Below, piece after piece: positions 17,700-26,106 of a stretch of DNA of 64,000 nt. How positions within the stretch are numbered: position 1 is the stretch's first letter; the number at the start of each line of letters is the position of its first letter. Made by a program: the position numbers and the translations under genes. Source of the stretch: Polyangium sp. y55x31 (GTDB lineage: Bacteria > Myxococcota_A > Polyangia > Polyangiales > Polyangiaceae). The stretch lies in NCBI RefSeq assembly GCF_029946505.1, contig NZ_JARZHG010000005.1:1-64000 (forward strand). Direction: 5' to 3'. The notes under the pieces are model-generated. The model was given only the letters and a program-made list of their open reading frames with translations, was not told where the DNA came from and did no database searches.

Positions 17700-18212
17700 A
17701 TGAACCTCTACGATCCCTTCGTGCCGCAACTCATCCAGACCGTGGGCCAGGCGCGCGCGTGGCTCGACAAGGCCCAGGCCCTCGCCGAGCAAAAGAAGTT
17801 CGACGTCAACGTGCTCCTCGGCTGTCGCCTCGCGCCGGATCAGTATCCGCTCGTGAGGCAGTTCCAGGCCGTCAGCGACGGGGCCAAGTTCACGGCCGCG
17901 CGCCTCTCCGGGGTCACGCCGCCCGTCTTCGAGGACAACGAGAAGACCGTCGACGAGATCCGCGCCCGCCTCGACAAGACGATCGAGTGGCTGAAGACCC
18001 TCGAGCCCGCGCAGTTCGAGGGCGCCGAGGCCCGCACCGTCACCCTGCCGTTCGCGCCGGGCAAGGGCCTCAAGGGCATCGACTTCCTCGTCAAGATGGC
18101 CCTGCCAAACCTCTACTTCCACGCCACCACGGCCTACGCGATCCTCCGCCACAACGGCGTCGACGTGGGCAAGCTCGACTTCATCGGCAATCTGCCGTTC
18201 TTCGACGTCTGA
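17700..18212 (+). CDS. DUF1993 family protein
   Basis: 170 residues, matching the usual DUF1993 length and pattern: an N-terminal LYDPFVPQLIQTVGQARAWL helix, LAPDQYPLVRQFQAVSDGAK and FLVKMALPNLYFHATTAYAI near the end. The fold is a DinB-like four-helix bundle; biochemical role unknown. The ATG at 17700 is preceded by AAGGAG (17688-17693) at ideal spacing. It is transcribed divergently from the NRPS gene and converges on the PEGA operon. Confidence 0.85.
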   Translation: MNLYDPFVPQLIQTVGQARAWLDKAQALAEQKKFDVNVLLGCRLAPDQYPLVRQFQAVSDGAKFTAARLSGVTPPVFEDNEKTVDEIRARLDKTIEWLKTLEPAQFEGAEARTVTLPFAPGKGLKGIDFLVKMALPNLYFHATTAYAILRHNGVDVGKLDFIGNLPFFDV

Positions 18213-18287
18213 CGCCGGCGGGCGCGAGGCGAGCCTCGCGCTTCGAGCCACACGCCGGCCGCATGAGCCGGGTGGCTCCATCCATCC

Positions 18288-19484
18288 TCAAAACCGCCCG
18301 CCCACGCCGATCCACGCCCCGCCCGGCATCGGCACCACCCGCGCAAAACGTTCCACGCGCGCCGTCTCCCCGGATTCCGCAGGTCGCGGCGTGGGGTTGT
18401 CGAACCAGTACGTTGCGAAGGCGGCCACGCCGAACACGGTCGACATGGCAAACGAGCCGATCGCCCCGGTGCGCAGCACGTTCCGCGACGTGCGCGCCGA
18501 TTCGTACGCTTCGAGCGTGCCGAGGTCGATGTTCCCCTGCTCGGTGCCGGAAAGCAGCCGCTGTGCCTCGTCCTCCTGCAATGCGGAGCTCACGGCGAGC
18601 GCGAAGCCCGAGACGAAGGCCACGCCCGCGCCGGCCACGAGCCCGTACGAGACACGACGCTGGCGGGTCGTCGCGAGCGGGACGTCGAGGCGGTTCGTCC
18701 CGCCTCGCTCGATCATCACGCGGAGCGTGCGCGGATCGTGGCCGCGTTGCGCGACGGTGACCACATGCGCGCCGGAGGGCAGCTCGATCGGCGATGCGAG
18801 CGGCGCCTCGCCCTGCGAACGTCCGTCGACCTGGATCGCAGCGCCCTGCGGCGCCGTCACTGCGAGAAACGATGGCCGCTCGCGCAGGTTGATCTCCACC
18901 GGCAAAATCGCGCCCTCCACGGCCACGATTTCACGCGTCTCCCCGATGAACCCCGGCGCCGAGACGGCGAGCGCATGTTTGCCGGGTGCAATGGCCTCGA
19001 TCACGGGCACCGTCGTCCGCGCCGCGCCGTCGATCGTGATGACGGCGCCCGGGGTTTGCGTCGTGATCAAGAGCCGCGCCTTCGATACGGACGCCTCGAT
19101 GTTTTTCTGTTCGAGGCTCGCCGCGACGGCCTCGAGCTCCCCGAGCGCGGCCACGACATCGGCGCGGCGCCCGCCCTCGGGCACGAGTTCGAGATAGCTA
19201 CGAAAATGCGTGATTGCGGCCTGTAGCACGGCAGGATCACGCACGATCGTGAAATGGCGGCGCTCGGCCTGCGCGAGCGAAAAAAGGACGGTCGGCCGCT
19301 CCGGCGTCAGGGCGTGCGCCGCGCGGAAGGCGTCGACGGCGTCGGCATATCGACCCGCCTCGTAAGCCTGCGCGCCCGCGGTGAACAGGATCCTCGCCTC
19401 CTCGACCGGATTCCCGGCGCGCGCAGGGCCCGCGAATGCCGCGACGAGCACCGCCGCGAAGACACCGTACACGATGCGCTTCAT
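18288..19484 (-). CDS. Exported TPR/PEGA-domain protein
   Basis: 398 residues. A signal peptide (MKRIVYGVFAAVLVAAFAGP) is followed by TPR-like helices (ARILFTAGAQAYEAGRYADA, then FRAAHALTPERPTVLFSLAQ). Next come two PEGA-type beta domains (ITTQTPGAVITIDGAARTTV and VTAPQGAAIQVDGRSQGEAP). Near residue 290 there is a hydrophobic segment (YGLVAGAGVAFVSGFALAVS) and another near 345. TPR-PEGA proteins are abundant in myxobacteria and act at the cell envelope; the exact role is unknown. Its ATG overlaps the stop of the FG-GAP gene (ATGA), so the three-gene operon is translationally coupled. Confidence 0.8.
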   Translation of the reverse strand: MKRIVYGVFAAVLVAAFAGPARAGNPVEEARILFTAGAQAYEAGRYADAVDAFRAAHALTPERPTVLFSLAQAERRHFTIVRDPAVLQAAITHFRSYLELVPEGGRRADVVAALGELEAVAASLEQKNIEASVSKARLLITTQTPGAVITIDGAARTTVPVIEAIAPGKHALAVSAPGFIGETREIVAVEGAILPVEINLRERPSFLAVTAPQGAAIQVDGRSQGEAPLASPIELPSGAHVVTVAQRGHDPRTLRVMIERGGTNRLDVPLATTRQRRVSYGLVAGAGVAFVSGFALAVSSALQEDEAQRLLSGTEQGNIDLGTLEAYESARTSRNVLRTGAIGSFAMSTVFGVAAFATYWFDNPTPRPAESGETARVERFARVVPMPGGAWIGVGGRF

Positions 19485-22045
19485 TTGATCTTCGGGATCG
19501 AACGATACAGCTCGAACCCGTCCTCCGTCTGCACGGCCACGTCGTCGACGCCGTCGTGGTCGAAATCGGCAACCGCGAGCGCGCGCACCTGCGCGAGCGG
19601 CAACACCGGAATGGGCGCGGCGGTCGCATCCCTGCCCGCGTCGAACTCGTACCGATAGATGGCCGTGTCGCTCGCGGCGAGCACGTCGAACCCCTTTCCC
19701 CGCGGGGACTTCACGCACGCGATCGCACGCACGCCCGAGCCGTCGGGGTCGAACGGCGCCGATACCTGCTCGCCCTTTCCGAGATCCCCGTCCGCGTTCC
19801 CCCACAGAATCACGAGAGCGCCGCCCGCGCCCGGGGAGCCCGTCCGGACGAGCGCGTCCTCGTGCCCGTCGCCGTCGACGTCGGCGACGACGAGCTCCGC
19901 GTCGATCGAGAGCGCCGCGGTGAAAGGCTGCGCGGCGCGGCTCCGGAAGGTCGCCGACGGTTCGTCATAATCGGCGATCATGAGGGCGGCCTGCTTCGGC
20001 TCGCCATAGGCTCCGACGACGATGACCTCGTCGATTCCGTCGTCGTTCAAGTCCGCCGCTGCGATGAGCGCGCCATGACGGAACAGGACCGAGCCCGTCG
20101 ACTCCACTGGTGAAAACGACGAATCGAGCGCCTCGCTCGCCACGGGCAACCCCGGCGGGCCGTCCTCGAAGGCCTCGACGCGGAACAGGCGCAGCTCTTC
20201 GGTCTCTGGGCGCACGCCGAGCGCCGCGATGTCGGCCGTTTCATCGCCGAAGTGCCCGAACGTGAGCGCGATGGGCAAAAATGACCTGCTCCCGCCCCGC
20301 AAAGGCAAGGCCGGGAAGATGTTGCGTGACGTCCGCCCGTGGAGCACCGCCAGCGCGTCCGACTTGTGCAGTTCGGCCTCGAAGACGACGGCCACGTCCG
20401 CCATCGCGTCCATGCCCGTTTGCCCCACGTAATGCCCCGCGGTGATCTGCTCGACGGTGCCGGCCTCGACCGCGGCGACCGCCGGCGTCGGCGCGCCGAA
20501 CGGCACGCCGAAGCTCACGGCGAGGTGATCGACGGGCTCGCCGTTCTCCCCGTTCTCCTCGCTGAAGACGAGATCGTCGAGCAGATCGCCGTCGATATCG
20601 CCGACCGTGAGCAGCCGCGTGGGGCCATGCGTCGAGATGACGGCCGGAGCGAACACGCCGCCGCCCGCGTTGTTCAAGAAATCGAGGTCGACCACGCCCG
20701 CCGTGCTCGCCACGACGTCGAGTTTGTCATTGCCGTTGAAATGCCCGATCACCGCCTCGGACCAGGATGCCCCGAGGTTGCCATACGCGAGCTCGTACCC
20801 CGTCGGCTGAGAGAGCACGAGCCCGCGCGGCACGACGAAATCGGCGCGGCCGTCGGTGTTCAGATCCGCCATCGCGAGGGGAAATTTGGCGTCGCCCGCC
20901 GCCTCCGGTAGCACGTACGGTCCTGCCTCGTTCAGGGTCCCCCCCGGGTTCTTTGAGACGAACGTGCCATTCCCGAGCCCGAACGCGACGTACGTCTGCC
21001 CGCCCGCGCCCACGACGATGTCGAGGTGCCCGTCCAGGTCCACGTCGGCGACGAAGACCCCACGATCGATGGGCGCTTCCGGCGGAAGCTTCACGTGGAA
21101 GAGCGTGTCGCCCGCATTCCACTCCACCCCGGAAGGTCCCAGCTTGCAAGGCGTGAACACGGGCACGTCGGTGGCTCCGCGATACGCGACGAGGATCTGC
21201 TTGCACGGCACGTCCTCGTCGAGCGCGGCGGCGAGCATCGGAACGGCACCGATGACGGCCGCCTCGCCTCCCGGCATCGGCGTGAGCGCGACGGGAGGCG
21301 ACCCGTCCCCTGCGAACCCCGTGAGCGACGCGCCCTGCTCGACCGAGTCGGTGAGCGCCACGATTTCGTCTCCCGGCACATCCGGCAGCACGTCGACGAA
21401 CAAGAGCCGCGTGGATGTCCCTTGCTCGAGGAGGATCGAAGGAACCATCGCGAAGCGCGCCGCCTCTTCCGGGTATCCGCGCAAGATCGCCACACCCTCG
21501 CGATCCGCGAAGGCCACGTCCCGATGAGCTTCCCCCGTCCCGGCGCCGACGGCCGGAGCCGCGATCTCGAACGGAAGCTCCGTGAGCGCTTCGGACAGGG
21601 AAAACCCCTTCGAGGAGAGCGCGCGCGCCGGCCGGAGCCCCGCGGCGTCCGGCGCGCCGAGCAAGAGGAGATCGGGCGACCCGTCGAGATCAAAATCCCC
21701 CGCGCGCAGCGACGTCGGCCACGTGAACCCCTCGCGCTCGCCGGTAGGCTCGATCGCGCCCGACGTGCGACGACAAACCTGATCGGACCCGCACCCGTAG
21801 CCCGCCGGGCACGTGGCATCCGGGGCCGCGGGGTCACAGACGAACCGACACTCGTTCGGCGCGTTCATCGGCGCACACGAGCCCGGCGCGGGCGCGTGGC
21901 CATCACAATCCTCGCCCGCCTCGATCACGAAATTGCCGCAGACGCCCTCCGACAACGTGGGCAACGGCGCGCACGCCGGAGCCGCGAGCGTGAGCAAGAG
22001 CGCGGCAAAGACGAGCGCAGGGGGCGCACCGCGCGCGCGGCGCAT
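19481..22045 (-). CDS. FG-GAP/VCBS repeat lipoprotein
   Basis: 854 residues. The N-terminus has a lipoprotein signal (ALLLTLAAPAC) and then a Cys-rich region of about 65 residues (CGNFVIEAGEDCDG, SCAPMNAPNECRFVCDP, CPAGYGCGSDQVCRR), a pattern common in myxobacterial surface proteins. The rest holds at least seven Ca-binding-type repeats with DxDxDGxxD cores, such as GDFDLDGSPDLLLLG, ADVDLDGHLDIVVG, ADLNTDGRADFVV and ADFDHDGVDDVAV. This predicts an integrin-alpha-like beta-propeller on the cell surface. Its start overlaps the kinase stop (TGATG), and its own stop overlaps the next start. Confidence 0.88.
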   Translation of the reverse strand: MRRARGAPPALVFAALLLTLAAPACAPLPTLSEGVCGNFVIEAGEDCDGHAPAPGSCAPMNAPNECRFVCDPAAPDATCPAGYGCGSDQVCRRTSGAIEPTGEREGFTWPTSLRAGDFDLDGSPDLLLLGAPDAAGLRPARALSSKGFSLSEALTELPFEIAAPAVGAGTGEAHRDVAFADREGVAILRGYPEEAARFAMVPSILLEQGTSTRLLFVDVLPDVPGDEIVALTDSVEQGASLTGFAGDGSPPVALTPMPGGEAAVIGAVPMLAAALDEDVPCKQILVAYRGATDVPVFTPCKLGPSGVEWNAGDTLFHVKLPPEAPIDRGVFVADVDLDGHLDIVVGAGGQTYVAFGLGNGTFVSKNPGGTLNEAGPYVLPEAAGDAKFPLAMADLNTDGRADFVVPRGLVLSQPTGYELAYGNLGASWSEAVIGHFNGNDKLDVVASTAGVVDLDFLNNAGGGVFAPAVISTHGPTRLLTVGDIDGDLLDDLVFSEENGENGEPVDHLAVSFGVPFGAPTPAVAAVEAGTVEQITAGHYVGQTGMDAMADVAVVFEAELHKSDALAVLHGRTSRNIFPALPLRGGSRSFLPIALTFGHFGDETADIAALGVRPETEELRLFRVEAFEDGPPGLPVASEALDSSFSPVESTGSVLFRHGALIAAADLNDDGIDEVIVVGAYGEPKQAALMIADYDEPSATFRSRAAQPFTAALSIDAELVVADVDGDGHEDALVRTGSPGAGGALVILWGNADGDLGKGEQVSAPFDPDGSGVRAIACVKSPRGKGFDVLAASDTAIYRYEFDAGRDATAAPIPVLPLAQVRALAVADFDHDGVDDVAVQTEDGFELYRSIPKIK

Positions 22046-23658
22046 CAGAAGGGCTCCAGGTCGCCCGGGACCTTGCCTTTGGTTCCGGCCTTCGGCGTGC
22101 GCGGCGTGGACTTCGTCGGCTTGAGGTCGACGGCGAGGACACGATCGACGTCCGGCACCACCGTGATTTCGGCAGGTGTATGTCCATCTGCGACAAACCG
22201 CAGCTCGATCGGCGCCTCGCCTCGAGCGAGCACGAGCGGGCCAGGCACCGTCCCGATGAGCTCGGCGCCGCGGTAAACGTGCGTCCCCTTCGGCGCGGAC
22301 GAGACGTTGATCGTGACCTCGACACGCGCGGCCGAAGGCGTCGCGGAGGCCTGCGCCACCACGGGGAGCACCTGCGCGCTCTCCGCGGGCGCTGCGGCGG
22401 GCGGAGGCTCGGGCGCGCGCGTGGACGCGGGGGTCATCACGGCAGGCGCGCGGTGCGAGAGGGTCACCGCGAGCCCGATTGCCGCCGCGAGGGCCACTGC
22501 AATCGCGAGGACCCATCGCGGCGATCGGCCGGACAAGGACGACACGCGCCCGCTGCCGAGCGACCTTGCGAGGGGCGATTCGCTCGTGTTGTCCTGCGGC
22601 GCCTCCGCGTTGCCTCCAAGCGGTGTCGCGCCGGCTTCTCCCGCCGCGACGACGTCCACACGCATCGAGGCCGGCGCCGGGAGCGAGGGCACGCCGCCCC
22701 CGGCCGCCGCGCTTCGCGCCGAGACCCGCTCGATCCGCGCGACGAGCGCCTCGCGCCCCGGGGCAAACGGCGCGAGCGCGCGGGCGAGCTCGCCGACGGT
22801 CGTATACCTGTCGCTCGGCTCCTTTTCGAGGCAACGCACCAGGATCGCCTCGAGCGCGGGCGGCGCGTCCGCGCGCACCTGCGCGAGCGGTTGCGGCGGA
22901 TCGCGGACGACGGCCGCCATCATGTCCGCCATCGTGCGCGCGGGAAACGGCAGGCACCCCGTGACGAGCTCGTACAGCACGACGCCGAGCGACCAGATGT
23001 CCGCGCGCGCATCGACATCGGCCGCGCTGCGGAGCTGCTCGGGAGCCATGTAACTTGGAGAACCAAAGATCTGACCCGACTGCGTGAGCGACGACGGCGA
23101 CGACGGCGTGCTCGGCAGGCTCATCTTGGAGACGCCGAAATCGAGGACCTTCACGATCTCGGTCTCGTCCGGTTTGCGGGCGAGAAACAGGTTCGCGGGC
23201 TTCAGATCGCGGTGCACGATCCCCACGGCGTGGGCGGCGGCGACTGCGTCGCAGGCTTCGAGCACGTGGCCCACGGCGACGGAGACATCGAGCGGCCCCT
23301 GATCACGCAGCACATCGGCGAGGTCTTTCCCGTCGAGCAGCTCCATGACGATGTACGCGCCGCCTTCGGGCAGCACGCCGGCGTCCATCACGCGCGCGAC
23401 GTGATCGCTCTGGATTTTGCCTGCGGCGCGCGCCTCGCGGATGAAGCGCGCGATCGCGTCGGCGTCGTAGGCGGAGTCCTCGTGCAGGACCTTGACGGCG
23501 ACTGGCTGCTCGAGGTCGACGTGCGTCGCCAGGAGCACGAGCCCCATTCCTCCCCGGCCGATCTCCCGCTCGATGCGGTATTTGCCGGCGATGACCTCCC
23601 CAACGGTCGCCACGTCTTCACCCTCCGACGCAGAGCCGCGACTGACCGCGGCTTGCAT
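22045..23658 (-). CDS. Hanks-type Ser/Thr protein kinase with PEGA domain
   Basis: 537 residues. The kinase domain (about 25-290) is complete: Gly loop IGRGGMGLV, VAVKVL with the ATP Lys, HRDLKPANLFLA catalytic loop, LDFGVSK, GSPSYMAPEQ and DIWSLGVVLYEL. A Pro/Ala-rich linker leads to one transmembrane segment near residue 385 (WVLAIAVALAAAIGLAVTL). A PEGA domain (NVSSAPKGTHVYRGAELIGT) and a Lys-rich tail lie outside. The ATG at 23658 is used because the frame's more upstream start is a GTG without gain. It is the first gene of a coupled operon with the FG-GAP and PEGA proteins, suggesting that it senses or modifies the same surface assembly. Confidence 0.92.
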   Translation of the reverse strand: MQAAVSRGSASEGEDVATVGEVIAGKYRIEREIGRGGMGLVLLATHVDLEQPVAVKVLHEDSAYDADAIARFIREARAAGKIQSDHVARVMDAGVLPEGGAYIVMELLDGKDLADVLRDQGPLDVSVAVGHVLEACDAVAAAHAVGIVHRDLKPANLFLARKPDETEIVKVLDFGVSKMSLPSTPSSPSSLTQSGQIFGSPSYMAPEQLRSAADVDARADIWSLGVVLYELVTGCLPFPARTMADMMAAVVRDPPQPLAQVRADAPPALEAILVRCLEKEPSDRYTTVGELARALAPFAPGREALVARIERVSARSAAAGGGVPSLPAPASMRVDVVAAGEAGATPLGGNAEAPQDNTSESPLARSLGSGRVSSLSGRSPRWVLAIAVALAAAIGLAVTLSHRAPAVMTPASTRAPEPPPAAAPAESAQVLPVVAQASATPSAARVEVTINVSSAPKGTHVYRGAELIGTVPGPLVLARGEAPIELRFVADGHTPAEITVVPDVDRVLAVDLKPTKSTPRTPKAGTKGKVPGDLEPF

Positions 23659-23977
23659 CGCACGAGAATACACGAAGCGATAGCCCCCGTATGCTCGTCC
23701 GACTGTCAGAATTCTGCCCTCTCGTGTAGGGAGCTAGGCCAGGTCCGGCTGCGCAAATTCCCAACGCGGCCGAGATCTCCGATTAGGTCTTTCTCTTACA
23801 GAGACAGGAAACTCCTGACGGTATCATGCGTCGGACCGAACCGAGCTCGCTCCAATGCCGGCACGACAATCGTTTTGGTGAAATCGACGAGGCAGAACGC
23901 CGCCGGCAGCGTCCGCGCGTGGTTCCGGCTCATGTGGCCTCCGCTGAAAAGTTGGCCCAGCGCGGGCGGCTGTCGTC
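23659..23977. other. 319-bp divergent intergenic region, nothing decisive
   Basis: Between the kinase operon and the membrane PD-(D/E)XK-like gene. It must hold the promoter of the kinase operon, but no convincing -35/-10 pair was found. A short reading frame at 23826-24023 on the plus strand looks like composition only. Bases 23690-23820 are less GC-rich than the flanks. Confidence 0.4.
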
Positions 23978-24541
23978 ATGGACGCGGAGGTGGATCTGCG
24001 CGCGCTCCCGCCCGATGTCCTGATCGTCCTCCTCGCGGCGGCGGCGCTGCTCGCTTTGGTGCAGACCGCGCGGATTGCCTGGCGAGGCTTCTGGCGGCGG
24101 CGCACGATCGCGATTCGCCGAGAGCGGGGCGCGGCGGGCGAGCTTCGCGCCGAGGGCCTGCTTCGCGACCTCGGCTTCACCATTCTGGGCCGGCAGGTGG
24201 CCGTCTCGTATGGCGTGCGGGTCGACGGGGATCCCGTGGCGATCGATCTACGCGCCGATTACCTCGTGGGCTTTGGCGACAAGCGTTACGTGGCCGAGGT
24301 GAAGACGGGCCGCGCGGCGCCGCGGATCGACACGCCCGGCACGCGCCGCCAGCTCCTTGAGTATCGCATTGCGTTCGACGTGGACGGTGTCTTGCTGGTC
24401 GACGCCGAAGCGGAGCGGGTGCATGCCGTGGAATTTCCGCTCGACGGAAATGATTCCTCGCGCCCCTCGCGCCTGGCCTGGCTGCTCGTGGGCGTCGCGC
24501 TCGGCGCATTCGCTGCGGCGGCTGCGCGGTTCGTGTTCTGA
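23978..24541 (+). CDS. Membrane-anchored PD-(D/E)XK-like protein
   Basis: 187 residues. One hydrophobic segment near the N-terminus (DVLIVLLAAAALLALVQTA) and one at the very C-terminus (LAWLLVGVALGAFAAAAARF) flank a cytoplasmic domain. That domain resembles a restriction-endonuclease-like (PD-(D/E)XK) fold: GELRAEGLLRDLGFTILGR, then VDGDPVAIDLRADYLV with candidate Asp residues and KRYVAEVKTG with the E-x-K. This is similar to the NERD/RecB-like nucleases, although being anchored at both ends is unusual. DNA processing at the membrane is possible but untested. No ribosome binding site is obvious. Confidence 0.6.
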   Translation: MDAEVDLRALPPDVLIVLLAAAALLALVQTARIAWRGFWRRRTIAIRRERGAAGELRAEGLLRDLGFTILGRQVAVSYGVRVDGDPVAIDLRADYLVGFGDKRYVAEVKTGRAAPRIDTPGTRRQLLEYRIAFDVDGVLLVDAEAERVHAVEFPLDGNDSSRPSRLAWLLVGVALGAFAAAAARFVF

Positions 24542-24561
24542 TCCGGCGCGCTGCGCGTCCT

Positions 24562-24765
24562 TCAAGCCGGGGTCACGAACACGGTCGCCACGAGCTCGCC
24601 TCCCGGGGCGGCCTTGTACATCACCCGGATGACCCGGAACTTCGCCTCTTGCCCGCCCTGCTCGAGGAGCAGGAGCTCCCCTTCGCGCGGGATCGTGGGC
24701 CCGCGGAAGACCTGTATCAGCTCCCAGGATTCGTGGCAGATGCGGTGCAACGACGAGGACAACAT
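24562..24765 (-). CDS. Small hypothetical protein
   Basis: 67 residues, no signal peptide. The sequence after residue 14 (ELIQVFRGPTIPREGELLLL, then FRVIRVMYKA and ELVATVFVTPA) has an alternating hydrophobic pattern of a small beta-barrel, unlike a chance frame, so it is probably real. It is divergent from the EEP-family gene and ends 20 bases from the convergent gene at 24541. No family recognised. Confidence 0.5.
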   Translation of the reverse strand: MLSSSLHRICHESWELIQVFRGPTIPREGELLLLEQGGQEAKFRVIRVMYKAAPGGELVATVFVTPA

Positions 24766-24870
24766 GACGTGCGCCGGAGGCTACCACGTCTTCACGACGA
24801 CGGGAGTCCTTGCCGCTCGATCGGGCCGGCGGGTTCTGGGCGGTCACCCGAGGCGATGGTAAGGTATGCC

Positions 24871-25698
24871 ATGTCGTCGTCGGCGATCCCCACGGTCATC
24901 CAGCCTCACGCCTTTGCCCGAGGGGAATGGCAGGCCGCCGCGCCTGCGGCGCCCATCGCTGCCGCGCCCTTGAAGCTCGTCACGTGGAACGTATGGTTTG
25001 GCGCGCACAAGTTCCGCGTGCGGCAGGAGGCGCTGCTCGCCGAGCTTTCGCGACGGAGCCCCGACGTCATCGTGCTGCAAGAGGTGACCCGCAAGCTCCT
25101 CGCTGCCCTCGTCGATTCTCCCTGGGTTCGTTCAGGCTATCAAATATCCGACGTCGAGGGCAGCACCTTCGGTCGTTACGGCGTCGTGTTGCTTTCGCGT
25201 ATTCCGATCCGGCGGCTCGTCTTGCTCGACCTCCCGACCGAAATGGGGCGATGCCTCCTCTCGGCCGAGCTTTCGTGTGGCCTCACCGTGGCGACGATTC
25301 ACTTGGAGAGTACGTCCGAGTGCACGGCGACGCGTGTTGCCCAGCTCAACATCATCCAGCCCTACCTCGCCGCATCGAGCCCCGACGTGGTCTTCGCGGG
25401 CGACATGAACTTTGCGCCCGACGCTGCGGCGGAGAACGCCTCGCTCGACCCGACGTTCGTCGATGTATGGCCTGCTTTGCATGGAGATCGCCCCGGCTTC
25501 ACGGTCGACACGAACATCAACTTCATGCGTTACGTCATGCACGCCGAGCATGCCCATAAGCGTATCGATCGTGTCTTCTTGCGCAGCCGCGCCTGGTCTC
25601 CACGTACGGCGACGCTCGTCGGCATGGAGCCGATCGACGAAGAAGATACGTTCGTCTCCGATCATTTCGGGATCGAGGTCGAGCTCGCGCCTTCGTGA
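24871..25698 (+). CDS. Endonuclease/exonuclease/phosphatase (EEP) family protein
   Basis: 275 residues from the ATG at 24871, which follows AAGG (24861-24864); an in-frame ATG at 24856 is an alternative. All EEP motifs are present: LVTWNVW, VIVLQEV with the metal-binding Glu, TIHLES, FAGDMNFAP with the catalytic Asp and Asn, and VSDHFGIEVEL at the C-terminus with the Asp-His pair. The KRIDRVFLR segment is also typical. The closest look is to the TDP2-like subgroup (tyrosyl-DNA phosphodiesterase 2), but substrates in this superfamily range from DNA to phospholipids. No signal peptide. Confidence 0.88.
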   Translation: MSSSAIPTVIQPHAFARGEWQAAAPAAPIAAAPLKLVTWNVWFGAHKFRVRQEALLAELSRRSPDVIVLQEVTRKLLAALVDSPWVRSGYQISDVEGSTFGRYGVVLLSRIPIRRLVLLDLPTEMGRCLLSAELSCGLTVATIHLESTSECTATRVAQLNIIQPYLAASSPDVVFAGDMNFAPDAAAENASLDPTFVDVWPALHGDRPGFTVDTNINFMRYVMHAEHAHKRIDRVFLRSRAWSPRTATLVGMEPIDEEDTFVSDHFGIEVELAPS

Positions 25699-26106
25699 AG
25701 GACTGAATGCTGAGAGGGTGATTTTTTATCATCGTCGACGTCGTGCGTGATCGCTTGAACGAGGGTCTCGATGGGCTCCGCGGCTATGCCGATGAGCTGC
25801 TCGCCGAGGCTATCGCCGCTCGTCACCTTTTCTCGGAGCCGAGCGCGAGGATCTCGCGGTTGATGACGAGGTACTGAACCACCGGCATGAAAGGATTCTT
25901 GCGGAGGCCGCGGGGGTCCTGTCAAGCGCGGCGCCTTCCCCCCTGCGCATCCTGACGTCGATGCCCGGCGCATTGCCGCAATTTGGCACAGTTTGCGCAA
26001 ACCCTGCACAACCGCGAGACCCTGGAACCCTGAAGCGCGGCTCTCTCCTGCCTCGGCGCGGTTCTTGCCAAGCGCGCCCCCCGCCATCCTACCGAGAGGT
26101 AACATC
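25699..26106. other. 408-bp gap with possible gene remnant
   Basis: No complete gene seen. On the plus strand about 48 codons (from about 25731 to 25877) read IVDVVRDRLNEGLDGLRGYA and onward without a start codon, which may be a decayed fragment or chance. The only structured signal is a sigma-54-like element at 25984-25999, listed separately. Confidence 0.35.
25984..25999 (+). promoter_or_regulatory. Weak sigma-54-like element
   Basis: TGGCACAGTTTGCGCA has a perfect -24 (TGGCAC) and a GC at the right 10-base spacing, but the -12 lacks the TT. It lies 108 bases before the TTG start of the secreted hydrolase. Much weaker than the element at 6014. Confidence 0.3.
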
